From Termitomyces sp. T153 (Eukaryota; Basidiomycota; Agaricomycetes; Agaricales; Lyophyllaceae): a DNA stretch of 64,000 nt. The notes beneath the pieces were generated by a model, which made no database searches, was not told where the DNA came from, and saw only the letters and a list, made by a program, of their open reading frames with translations. The DNA lies in the NCBI GenBank assembly GCA_018296165.2, contig JACKQL020000012.1, forward strand, positions 124,001 to 188,000, in the 5' to 3' direction. Each line of letters opens with the position of its first letter. The stretch's first letter is position 1. Shown here piece after piece: positions 44,346 to 55,560 of this stretch. Position numbers and translations under genes: made by a program.

Positions 44346-45885
44346 TTCAGAGGTGGTAAGGTGGGTGGTGGCAGTGCAGGCAATTCTGGCCAACAGCACT
44401 ATCCTGGACAGGATCTGCAAGGAGTCCCTTAAAGATCCCAGATTGGTGCCACTTTGTATGTTGGCAGAGGCGCTGGCATTGGTTCAGTCTCGCTTGAAGG
44501 AGTTCACGGTGGAGGGGGGATTGGTGCACTTCAGAGGCCTGGTGTATGTACCAAACAACAACAAGATCAAGCAGCTGATCCTGCAGCTCTACCACAATTC
44601 AATTCCAGCAGGGCATCCTGGGAGAGCAAACACACTGGCATTGGTGGTGAGGAATTACTATTGGCCATGAATGTCTGAGTTTGTGAGGCGCTATGTCGAT
44701 GGGTGTGAAATGTGTCAGCAGATTCAACTGTGCCAACAGAAGCCCTATGGCCCCCTCCAACCCCTGGATGTGCCCGATGGCCCATGGCAGCATATTTCGA
44801 CAGATTACATTGGTCCACTCCCCCCTTCACATGGGTTTGATGCAATACAGGTGGTGTGCAATAAAGCAACAAAACAGGCACACTTCCTGGGGGCGCGTTT
44901 GACAGATGATGTGGCAGCAATGTGCGATGTCTTCATGGAGAGGGTGTGGTGCCTACACGGCATGCCAAAGAAGGTGGTCTCAGACAGGGGACCACAGTTT
45001 GTGGCGCGGTACGTGTGGAGGATGTGAGAGTGGATGGGCATCAAGCCGGTGCTGTCAACAGTGCACCATCCACAGTCAGATGGGCAAACAGAGAGGGTGA
45101 ACCAGGAGCTGGAGGTGTACCTGCGGGCCTTCATCGATTACTACCAGGACGACTGGATAGATTGGCTGCCGTTTGCTGAATTTGTGTTTAACAACCGCGT
45201 CAGCACAGCAACGGGTATGTCCCCATTTTACGCCGAATATGCATACAACCCAACATTTTCAATCGACCCGGTGAACTCGCAGTCCGTTCCAAAAGCTGAT
45301 GCCCAACTTGATAAGATCAGGGAGGTGCAGGGGGAACTGAAGGGGTTGTTGGAGGTGGCAACTGAGAGGATGAAACGCTTCTACGATGCCTGGGTTGATG
45401 AGTCCCCAGATTACATCGTGGGGGATCGGGTTTACCTGGAGCGCGCAGACTTACGGTCGAACAGACCTAACCACAAATTGGACTTCAGGCGGTTTGGCCC
45501 CTTCAGGATCACGCAGAAAGTTTCCGATACAGCTTACAGACTCGCACTTCCAGACGGCTCGTCGATTCACGACGTGTTCCATGTCTCGTGTCTGATACCA
45601 GCGCGGGAGGACACGATACTGGGACGCAAACAAGAACCGCCGCCGCCTGTGCAGATGGAGACGGGAGATGAAGTGGAGATAGAGCGGATCTTGAAGGAGA
45701 GGAAGACGCGAGGTGGGGTGACGGAGTTTTTGGTGCGTTGGAAGGGTTACGACGAAAGCGAGGACGAATGGCTGAAGGAATATGATTTGCCGCACGCTCT
45801 GGAGGCTATTCAGGAATTTAGGGAGAACGAACGTACGCGCGGAAGGAAACGACGTGGCAAAAATGGCGGCAAAAGTATGGGGTAG
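44346..45885 (+). CDS. Integrase with C-terminal chromodomain of element III (interrupted in its first half)
   Basis: 44353-44670 is the HHCC domain start (HNSIPAGHPGRANTLALVVR). A TGA at 44668 and a TGA at 45025 split the frame. 44671-45027 holds C..CQQ, ISTDYIGPLPPSHGF (first Asp) and KKVVSDRGPQFVARYVW (second Asp). 45034-45885 holds HHPQSDGQTERVNQELEVYL (Glu), FNNRVSTATGMSPFYAEYAY, the GPFRITQKV...YRLALPD block, and the chromodomain EVERIL-like EVEIERILKERK, FLVRWKGYDESEDEWLKEYD. The terminal region is basic (RGRKRRGKNGG). The last part is the best preserved coding sequence of all transposons here. Confidence 0.92.
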
Positions 45886-45943
45886 CGCCGGCGAGGCGGG
45901 ACCTTTTTTTTCTCACTTACCTGCCTTACAACGAGGGGGCGGG

Positions 45944-46145
45944 TGTCATGGTACACACGCGACCGTGATATACACACGTGACCGTTCCTGTACCATCGTA
46001 GTCAGTAAGGTCGCTAGTCTCTCAGTTTTGTCCACTTCGTTCTAGGTATGTTGATAGGTCGTATCTACATACACAGAACTACAATATTCCTTCGTTCTCG
46101 TTCCAGTGACGCGCCGCCTTGCGAACCGTCGTCTCTAGCCTAACA
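45944..46145 (+). repeat. 3' LTR of element III (CpG kept)
   Basis: TGTCATGGTACACACGCGAC ... CTAGCCTAACA, 202 bp, many CpG. Followed by the TSD CTCTG. Confidence 0.95.
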
Positions 46146-46150
46146 CTCTG

Positions 46151-47845
46151 CATCGACCTAAACAATTCTGTATTTCTATTTGATCTCTGATTACTCTTTC
46201 TGCAACACCTTGTAACTGATGCCACAGAATTGATGTTCGTTCCCTTGAGGTTATTTTCTAGCGCTCTTGGGGTACGGCCGTGCTGGAGGAGCTATGCTCT
46301 TTGGGGAAGACTCGGCCACTCCAAGAGCTCCCCTTGTGTGTGCCGAGATTGAAGTCAGCTCTTTTCCTCTATTTTTATGGAATCTCTGTCTATTTCGGAG
46401 GCGCACTCAATCTCTCGCCAAACACGAAGCTCAACTTGTTGTTTTTCTATTTCTACTTGATCACTTCACACGAACAGTCAATAGCTTCCACTATAAGATC
46501 GCGACGAGATTTGAGCACATGTGACTTTCACACACTTTCGAACTCCGCCCGGCCCGGCCAAGTTCGAACCTCAAATTGAAGCTTAACGCGTAAACTCTCA
46601 GTGCTTCAGCGGCGACTCGCATTTGAATCTCTACAAACACCGGAGTAACTTGTCTTGATTAGCTTGATACTCTTAGTATCATTCAGATTCCGACGTGGCT
46701 CCGAGATGCATATGCATAACCTGCAAGTGTAGTTCACGACGTGATTCACGGATATGGAGACTACAGTGATCTTTTTACGCGTCATTCGACTTGTTCGACG
46801 CGTCCGATGTGTTTGCCTTGCCATCAAACTTGAAGGCGCTGCCAGTGGTGCGTACACTTTGGAGACCCAGCTCTGGATAGTCACATACTCTGATTACCAG
46901 AGATACTCGGCTCTTACGATGTATTTTGACCTGGATTGAGTCACTGGCACGCTTCCCGGCCTCGACTAGCAGGACAATCTCTAAATCTTGTTATATTCCC
47001 ACTTGTGCGACCGTCCAATCCTTTGAAATCATTGCGTACACGTTAGAATGTTTCTAAAGGTTCCTGATACACACCCGGTGCATTGTTATCTGTATTAAAC
47101 ACGCGCGCACACGAAAACTCCTGCCATCACAGGCCTACTACACGTTGTGCCAGATATCCCAGAGTCCCTGCTGCTAAAAAAATCTATCCGGACATGGTGT
47201 TCTATTCTTGACTGAGTGTTTAATGCGTTCGATATGCGTCATTCGATTGGATTTCGGGAACGCAGGTATGATTTCCCTTAGAAAAAGAAAAAGCCATCGG
47301 AAATTTTTCCTCTCGCCTGAAATTAACCAATATCATCAACGCAACACCAAATTGTGAAAACTCGATTCTTTGCTATCCTATAGGTAAACACATACAACCT
47401 TTTGTAAATTGCTGTTCCGGTCCTCTTTTCGATGCCGTCTACACGAATTGTCCAAGCACGCACTATATCAGTAACTTGGAGTACCGTGGGACTTACCTGA
47501 AATTATAAATCTTCCATACATTGCAATGTTCACATTGTGAAGAAACCTTTTCGCTAGTCATTAGGATATGATTCGCTTGCAGGTTGTGGTGTGACATGGG
47601 AAATCAAATCGAACCGGGTCCGCCAAAAAAATTCTTCGGCATCGGTAAGGCCGTAGATCTGGTTTTCCAAATCATTGCAGAATATTGACGGCTTTTTTGG
47701 GACAAATTGGCGGCAACATTTATTTGGCGTGGCGCCGCTACAGCAATAGGTGAGGAGCCGTGGACTTGTTTTACTCACGAATTGGGCTGACTAAGCAAAA
47801 AATTGCGATAAGGACAAATCGATAGGCGCACTTGTTTCTGCAATC
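46151..47845. other. Intergenic region before the ARB1-like gene
   Basis: About 1.7 kb with ordinary CpG. ORFs (46267-46524, 46280-46579, 46754-46939) show no recognisable motif and no convincing splice pattern. CCCGGCCCGGCCAAGTTCGAACCTC at 46548-46572 has a B-box-like core but no tRNA fold around it. The right part should contain the promoter of the gene starting at 47846. Confidence 0.55.
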
Positions 47846-50302
47846 ATGGCGCCTTCAGCCTCCAAACAAAAGCGGCTCGCTGAGAAGGCTGCAAAAAAGA
47901 ATGCCCTTGCTGCTGGTGCATCGTCCTCCACAACGCCCAGCGGCTCCGTCAATGGCAGCTCGACTAATACTCCCCTCACCAGCATGAGCGCCGCGACGAG
48001 CACTGAGGACCTCTCAGCGATGGCAAAGCTGAGCATTGCAACTGACAGGTTCGCTGTGAAATTGTTTCATTGCTTTACAATGCTCACAATCGGATAGGAG
48101 TGCCTCAGGAGTGCTGGTATCCGATGTCAAGGGTCGTGATGTCAAGATTGACTCGTACACCCTCTCATTCCACGGCCGTTTGCTCATCGAGGGTGCGGAA
48201 ATTGCACTCAACTACGGCCAAAGATACGGTCTCCTTGGTGAAAATGGATCGGGCAAGGTATGTCTTTGATCGTCACACACAACGCAGGATTCAACTGACG
48301 AATCGGCTGTAGTCTACCTTCTTGCAATCAATCGCTGAGCGCGATATTGAAATTCCTCCGCACATCGATATCTACCTCGTCCGCGGTGAAGCTGAACCGT
48401 CAGATGTGAATGCCGTCGACTTCATCATCGCCTCTGCGAAGGACAAAGTCGCGCGACTCGAGGCGTATATCGAGGAACTCTCCGTTGCTGATGATGTTGA
48501 CGAGGGTGCTCTCGAAACTGCATATGAGGAGCTTGAAGAGCTCGATCCCGCAACGTTTGAAACTAAGGCAGGAAGTATTCTCCACGGTCTCGGATTTTCA
48601 CAGGAGATGATGAAGAAGCCGACAAAAGATATGAGTGGTGGATGGCGCATGCGTGTTGCCCTCGCTCGAGCACTCTTCATCAAGCCACATCTTCTTCTCC
48701 TCGACGAGCCTACGAATCACTTGGATCTCGGGGCCGTTGTCTGGCTCGAAGCATACTTGTCAACGTACAACCATATTCTGGTCATCACCTCCCACTCCCA
48801 GGATTTTATGGATTCTGTTTGCACGAACATCATGGACTTGACAATGAAGAAGAAGCTCGTCTATTATACCGGTAATTATACCACCTACGTGAAGACCAAG
48901 CAGGAGAACGAGGTCAATCAGATGAAGGCTTATCACAAACAGCAGGAGGAAATCGCGCACATTAAAAAGTATGTTTTGTCTCTCGTTGCACTCCTATCAT
49001 TGTATTGACCTCTATGAGGTTCATTGCTTCCGCGGGTACCTACGCCAACTTGGTGCGCCAGGCCAAGTCGAAACAAAAAATCATCGACAAGATGGAGGCT
49101 GCCGGACTCATTGAGAAGGTGGAGACGCCTAGACCCCTCCGATTCAACTTTGAGGACATCAAGAAACTTCCCCCGCCCATCATCGCTTTTGATGACATCG
49201 CGTTCGCTTACTCTGGAAGAAAGGAGGACTACCTCTACAAAAACCTTTCTTTCGGCATTGAGTGAGACCTTCCCTATTCATTATCGTGTATCAAGGAAAG
49301 CTCACGAACAAACGCCAATTTAGCATGGACTCCCGCATAGCCATCCTTGGCGCGAACGGTACTGGAAAATCGACACTCCTACACCTCATCACAGGTGCCC
49401 TCCAACCATCTCAAGGCACAGTTTCCAAACACGCAGCACTCAAACTCGCGAAGTACTCACAACACTCTGCCGATCAGCTGCCCTACGACCTCAGCCCCAT
49501 TGAATACTTCCAGCAACTCTTCTCCGAAAAGTACCCCGAGAAGGATGTTCAGGTGTGTTGACTGTATCATGGACTAACTACTATCAAGTCCTGATTCTGT
49601 TCTATTCCAGGCGTGGCGATCCCAATTGGGCCGCTTCGGTCTTTCGGGGGCTCACCAGACGTCGCCCATCAAACATCTTTCTGATGGTCTCCGAAATCGC
49701 GTCGTGTTTGCCCAGCTGGCGATGGAGCACCCACATATCCTGCTTCTTGGTATGTTGACCATTCTAACCTCCACATCGACGTGACCACTGACGACAACAT
49801 CATGCATAGATGAACCTACAAATCATCTGGACATGGCATCCATCGATGCTCTTGCACAGGCGATCAAAGAGTTTGAAGGAGGTGTCGTTATTGTCTCCCA
49901 CGATTTCCGTACGCCTCCTTTGCTTCTCATCTGGACAATATTTCAACCTGAATTCTGCAGGACTTATCTCGCAAGTGGCCGAAGAACTCTGGGAAGTGGC
50001 GGACAAGACGATCAAGAACCTTACAAAACAGGACATCAGCATTATTGATTACAAGAAGAATCTTGTTAAGCAAAGTAAGCAAACGTTTACTCATTGTAAA
50101 TCTAGATCGTTGCTGCATCCTTCTGTTCTTTATGTTATACTTACTATACCTTTTCTCTTCTCTTCTTTCTTCCCGCTCTTCCTCCTCTGGTGATAGATTT
50201 GATGACGGACTGGTGGCTGACGTGCGTTATCCACGTGTAGGTAATGCTGCCATCGAGAAGGCAAAACTGTTCTCCAAGACGGCGCCCAAAGGCAAGACGT
50301 AA
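47846..50302 (+). CDS. ARB1: ABCF ATPase, ARB1/ABCF2 type (ribosome biogenesis)
   Basis: Cytosolic/nuclear twin-ATPase without membrane domain; in yeast Arb1 shuttles and is needed for 40S and 60S maturation. Nine exons join without frame error: 47846-48048, 48098-48257, 48313-48968, 49019-49261, 49324-49552, 49611-49749, 49810-49908, 49961-50074, 50241-50302; introns GT-AG, 49-62 bases except the last (166). The product is 634 residues (yeast Arb1 610). N-terminus Ala/Lys/Ser-rich; ABC domain 1 with Walker A GENGSGKST (split by intron 2), signature MSGGWRMR and [11 protein letters not shown]; linker [23 protein letters not shown] domain 2 with [18 protein letters not shown] (Leu for the usual Gln), [11 protein letters not shown] and VIVSHDFR. 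It ends [10 protein letters not shown]. The orthology to Arb1 is judged from the domain order and linker. Confidence 0.93.
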
Positions 50303-51118
50303 AGAAGGGTATAGTTCTCCCCGCGGCCTAGCCCGTGCACGTGTTCCCGGGCTCGGGCGCGTGGTTCCCGCTTCAGTATCGGACTGTCCTTTTGAATATC
50401 GATTCCCACCCCACACCTCGTTCATTGCACCAAGTATACACCTACATGATTTCATCACACAATTGTAACTTAGATGCGTCAACATGTCAATCTTTCAAAT
50501 CAACTCTACATAGACATACAAGGCTCCTGTCCCATCATAGCTCAATCTTAGGTGTTCAGAATCATCTTCTATTCTTTTCAAGCCTAGTTCACATACGTTT
50601 CTATCTATGTACTTCCATCGTGTGCTCGTCGAAGTCATATTCATACAAGCATCCAGTAGATTCTCGTAATCATGTGATGCATACTTCGACTCTCGAGGTG
50701 AAATTCGACAAATAATAATTCCATAGGAGGCCCTTTTCCCAATATCGGACCCTCAAAAAAAGTGGGGCCACATCAGCGCTGGTTCGCTGTGGATGCTCAT
50801 TTCTACACGAGATTTTTGTGAAGTTTTCAACAAATAATAATTCCGAATATCGGACCCCCTCTCCAAAAACGTGGAGGGGACACACCTAACGCTGTTCTAA
50901 AAAACGGAATAAATATGAAGGCCGTTGACTTTGGCCACATGGCCGCTTGTACATGTGCATTGTACAAAATTTGTTTGGCAAATTTCGGAACGGTACTTAT
51001 TGTAGATTAGCGTCAAAAAGATTGACAGCGAGCGTGGAGATATGACGCTGTTCGACAGGACATCGACAGAATAGTAATACTAATAATACAAAAGCTATGT
51101 CACGCGCAACCAACGCAT
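50303..51118. other. Region between convergent genes; holds a repeated AATAATAATTCC/ATATCGGACCC motif
   Basis: No gene seen. Two related segments lie about 120 bases apart: 50709-50785 and 50830-50900, each with CAAATAATAATTCC, AATATCGGACCC and an A-run followed by GTGGGG/GTGGAGGGGAC. A weaker third match (CCAAATAATAATCCCCATTATTGGAAC) is at 55275-55302. The rest should contain 3' ends of the two flanking genes. Confidence 0.6.
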
Positions 51119-52974
51119 CTAGAGAAAGTAGTCGGCTGGTGGACGTTTTGCTGGTATGGATTGCACGTCCTGGAAACCATAAAAAAACAGTGGACCGTGA
51201 GTGTGTGTACAAGGGGTTGGCAAGAGTAATAAACGGGATAGCCCCGCTATCGTAGAGAAAGGCGATAGAAGAAGAATCCAGAAAGCGGATTAACTCACCA
51301 ATGGCGCGTGCTGAAAGACTTTGTAATCCTGACTGAGATATTCGTCCAGTTCGAGTATAGATGCAACATTCCCGCACCTGTTCAAAGTCGGTTCATGAAA
51401 TGCCGATGTCAGCAAGACGAGTCCATCAAGGGTTACACGAATGGAAGTAAGAGATCAATCAAGTAAGGAACTCTTCATTGTGATACGCCCCGACTTTGCT
51501 CCGAAGACAACCATTTTCTTCGATCTGCGGCGCAACACGCGCTTTGAAAACAAGTGTCAAAAGAACCGAGATAATGACAAATTAGTCGAGTGAAGATCGC
51601 TCAACATGATAACGACAAATGAGTCGAGTGAAGATCGCTCGACGTGAGAATAGGTGTGCTGGAGTTTGAAGAAAAATGAATAGAGCACACTGACCGGTAA
51701 CAATAATTAGGAGCACTCCAAACCGTCACGATGGTTCTTTCGAACATCAACTTGTAACCCTCCATGGCAAGTTGGTGGGCTCGTGCAATCAAATCAATTG
51801 CATTGTGATGTGCAAAACTTTGCGTAATGTCGGCACCAAATAAAAATCCTGCTCCCCGGGGTGAGAGTCCCCAACCTGCTATATCTATCGAGATGAGAAT
51901 CAGTCAGTTGGAGCAGCAAGTATTGGTTCAGCCGAAAATACGTACCGTCCGGATCTGACCAAAGAAGATCACACATGGGTCCATCGTGAGGCACCTCTTG
52001 TTTTCGGTCGATGGCACGGATCTTAGACGGGGATGGCGAAGTTGTATCAGTGATTGAAGTGGTGTCAAGAATTTCGACGTAAAAGGAAATGTTCGACAAT
52101 GAATTTGATTGAAAGAGGAAGTTGCTAGAAGTTAGTGAAATGGAACAAAAAATGATGAGACACATACCTCATCGATACTTTGCAAATTCGGGCTCAAACC
52201 ACCGTGAACACAAAACACCCGGCCGTCGACAATGGCGCCAAGAGCCAAGTAATCGAACACCTCACAGCACCACCGCCAAACATTTGAACTGCCATACTTG
52301 CGCTGGCATTCATCATAGAAGCCGTATACTTGAGTGATCTGCCGGGATTCATGGTTGCCTCGAATGAGGGTAATTCTCTCAGGGTATCGGACCTTCAGTG
52401 CAAGCAGCAAGAGGAAGGTCTCGACAGAGTAAAATCCCCGATCAACAAAGTCTCCTGTCAGGTAATGAGAGGAAATGCTAATGTGTATACGTGCGATGTA
52501 CGCACCCATGAAAAGGTAATTTGTGTCCGGACAGAAGCCCCCCACTTTGAAGAGTTCCATGAGATCGAAGAACTGACCATGGATGTCGCCGCATATCTGA
52601 AGTTGGCAACAGTCAAGATAGATATGCACGTCGCACAGGAACGAGGGATACGACAACAGTTAATCAGGAACACATTTGCATGAAGACTGAAGCTGAAGCG
52701 GGCCGTACCGTAACAGGAGAATCAACAATCTGAACGTTGCCCTCTTCTATCAGTATTTCTCGCGCCTTGAGGCAGAGTCTGTTAACCTGCTCTTCGGATA
52801 TGGGCTCGCAGCGCGTCAGCTGCTCAATCTGTCTGCCCAGAGAGGGGAAATGCAATGCAATTTGCGATACAGCGTTCGTGTCACAAGTTTCAAGAGCAAA
52901 ATGGAAGTTGATAATGAGCAAAAAGTTAAGTAGATGACAAGCAGCGAGTCTTACCTGTCGAGGTCGCTGGGCAT
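51119..52974 (-). CDS. PPH3: Serine/threonine protein phosphatase 4 catalytic subunit
   Basis: Metal-dependent PPP-family phosphatase; with its regulatory subunits (Psy2 type) it acts in DNA-damage recovery and nutrient signalling. Eight exons join cleanly on the minus strand: 52974-52955, 52832-52709, 52596-52506, 52454-52168, 52021-51946, 51884-51695, 51377-51299, 51169-51119; GT-AG introns. 305 residues (animal PP4C 307). [20 protein letters not shown] is the PP4 N-terminus rather than PP2A. Motifs: [93 protein letters not shown]. The C-terminus PPADYFL carries the Leu that is carboxymethylated in this family. It converges with the ARB1-like gene and lies 383 bases downstream of the zinc-finger gene, same strand. 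Confidence 0.95.
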
Positions 52975-53357
52975 GATTCACTGTCCTGGTCAGCTCAAAC
53001 AGAAGGACGACGGTGGGCAAGACAGAAATCTGTGTTTATCCCAATTTGGTAATTATGCCATCACAGCTTTCACAATCTTTTCAAAGTTGAACTAGTTGGT
53101 GAGCAAGGCAGTATAAATTCCATATTTTTACTGTGATGGCAAGCCATGATATTACAGATGAATAGGAAAAAAGACTATGAGTGAATATTTATGCAGTGGA
53201 TAATAGAGGGAATCAAGAAGGCTTGGTAGCATCGAAGACAAAACCACCTGCAGCGCAAAATGACAAGGAAATAGTAAATTCATCTGTCATCTGCGTCTAA
53301 ATAATCCATCCGCGAGAAACAATCACGAGCGAAATTATTATATGTAGGAACAGAAAA

Positions 53358-54851
53358 TTACTGAACCAAGGCGCCAACGTCTTTGTGCAGGCCATTATCT
53401 TTCCACGAGCGATGTCCGAGAGGAAGATTCATCGAAGGGTACTGGCTGTATTCAACGGAGATCGGGCTCTGCTGATGGCTTAAGTAGGAGCGAGTATCAC
53501 GACGAGGGTACCGCGAATCCTGAATAGGAGGAAGAATAGGGGATGGTGAGGGATAGCGCTGGTGTTGGGATATCATTGAAGACGAATACCCTTGGTGAAC
53601 CATCGAGCTATGTTGTGAACCCAAGTGTCCATGTGAATCCGCAATCATGGCATTATTATTGCCATGGTGGTAGCCGTGCGAATCTTCGTAGGCATATGGG
53701 GGTGTCGGCGGAGCAGAAGTATGAGGAGAGACGGGATGATGCGGTGAGACAGGTGAAGCGGGCTCAACCTGGTTAGAGTGGTGCTGATTTTGGGAGTACG
53801 AACTAGGGTGCGAAATATGCGAGATAGAATGGCGGGAGGAAGGTGCAGAAGCCGAGTTGGCATGCTGCAAGTGGTGAGAGTTTGAGTGGCTAGTGTAATT
53901 ATTATGCGAGTTCGGATACGGGTGATAGGAAGAATTATTAGATTGAGGAACAGCAGTAGTGTGGACAAAAGTAGGGCATGATCCATGTGATGGCTCCTGG
54001 TATGTTGCAGTTCCGTTCCTGTAACTACTGTATTGCTGAGTACTCTGGGACGACATCGATACGAGATGATTGCTGGAAGGATAGGATGATACAGGGGATG
54101 AAGACGACCGACTCGAACTTGTCGATGGCAAGTGTGTATGAGCTGTAGCGGGTAATGTTGCCTGCGCCAGAGGAGGGGGAGAGTCAGGAGGGGGAGAATG
54201 GTGACTATAGACGCGAGCTGGCTCTAGTGCCGGGGGCTGGGACAATGGGGGAGGGGACAGTGGAGGAGATACTGGGGGCTCTGGTGCAGTCACGACAGCC
54301 GCTGCGGAACCACGCTTCCCACTATTCCCTGAGCGAGATATAGCGGTCCGCGTAGAGGCTCGTCGTGATCCAGGTGATAAATGAATGCGGTAGCTGCAAA
54401 AGTCAAGATTCAATAAACAATTTGATAACAATTGAGGACATATAACGTCGAAGATATAGCGTCGAAGTGGCGCGGGTGGTTGTATTGTACCAGTGGAAAT
54501 AGAAAAATTTTATTGATTACAGAACACTCACTGTTGCTGAAGGTTATCTTGTCGCGAACACCGCGTTTCGCAGCCTGGGAATGGGCACTTATGATTCCTC
54601 TCGCCGGTGTGGACACGAGAGTGGCGTGCTAGATGTCCACTAGTGCTGAAAGGACGCTCGCAGACGGAACAAACATGCTTTTTCTTGCTTGAAGCATTGG
54701 GCAGGGTCGATGATTGGGATGGGGTCGACGAATGCTGTGATGCAGGAGACAGCTGAGGCTCCGGCGACTGAGAGCCACGACTATAAGACGACGAATACGA
54801 CGACCCGTAAGAATAGTTCGTAGACAGCGGTTTAGTTTCGGCGCGGGGCAT
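53358..54851 (-). CDS. C2H2 zinc-finger transcription factor, NRG1-like
   Basis: Nuclear DNA-binding protein; Nrg1-type factors are repressors in carbon and stress responses, but the role here is inferred from the fingers only. Exons 54851-54532 and 54393-53358, intron 138 bases, 451 residues. The start is MPRAETKPLSTNYSYGSSYS. The two fingers are CSVCERPFSTSGHLARHSRV + H (CX2CX12HX3H) and CPFPGCETRCSRQDNLQQHY + RIH (CX4CX12HX3H), the second split by the intron, followed by LSPGSRR as in Nrg1/Nrg2. The rest is low-complexity: Ser/Pro-rich before the fingers, Pro/Ser/His-rich after them with repeated HH, HS and PP stretches, and no other domain. An ORF upstream of the chosen ATG (from 54908) is open but unlike the family. 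Confidence 0.85.
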
Positions 54852-55560
54852 TTCTCGAGGGTTGGGGAAGGGACGAATTTCTAAACTTATGAAGAAAAAT
54901 AGGCGCAATTATGAGGGATAGGTAGGTTTGTGTTTGTCTTGGCCTCCATACGTAACATGAGCTGAGTTTAGACTTAGTTTTTTTCACCCGCCTGTCTGGG
55001 CCGGCATTTGTTGCCAATCTTTTCGTGCCACAATCCGAAGCTTCTTCTTTTCTGACTGCCTCTTTCGGTCCAGATTTGCTCAACACGTGGCATAAAGCCT
55101 CGTCCCTTCTCGACTTCTTCATAGACCTTTCTTCACAAATCCGACAAAACATGTTTTCTTCTGCTCACTCTGACTCCACTAGTTATCCACCAGGCACGAC
55201 TTCCACGTAAAAAAACCATTTCTTGCTCGCCTGGCCTGGTATCACGCCCCTGTCCAAGGCTGCCGAAATGCTGTCCAAATAATAATCCCCATTATTGGAA
55301 CGGATCTCCGATCATCCTACTCCCTTCCCCATCAAGCTCCAAGATAATGAGGTTTTCGCGAGGTCAGTATTGCGGCGGCTAGCCGATGAACTCCGATCAA
55401 GCCATTATTGCGCACTCCTTCTGAAGCTACCCAATTCTAGACACAAGGATGATTGCGTGCTGGAGACTAGCACTTTTTGATTCAATATCCCGATCCAACG
55501 AGATATCGCAAGGCCATCTGATATGTGTGGTCGTACTGACTCGTTGGCAGAGTCGATGGA
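54852..55560. other. Upstream region of the zinc-finger gene, no gene seen
   Basis: Short ORFs without motifs. Likely holds the promoter and leader of the gene ending at 54851. The AATAATAATCC-like motif is at 55275-55302. Confidence 0.5.

Larger units (their letters stand above)
40440..46145 (+). mobile_element. Ty3/gypsy chromovirus element III, straddling repeat block and gene island
   Basis: LTRs at 40440-40640 and 45944-46145 with TSD CTCTG (40435-40439, 46146-46150). Internal order on the plus strand: gag with zinc knuckle, protease, RT, RNase H, integrase, chromodomain; 5.7 kb, a normal size. The polypurine tract GAGGGGGCGGG (45933-45943) abuts the 3' LTR. From the 5' end to about 44.9 kb CpG is nearly absent and stops are frequent. 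From about 45.0 kb to the end CpG is normal and the integrase ORF is open for 283 codons. It is not of the same family as elements I and II. Confidence 0.95.

Noticed and set aside
46548..46600. tRNA gene with B box AGTTCGAACCTC
   Set aside because: No matching A box, anticodon stem or acceptor stem can be drawn around it.
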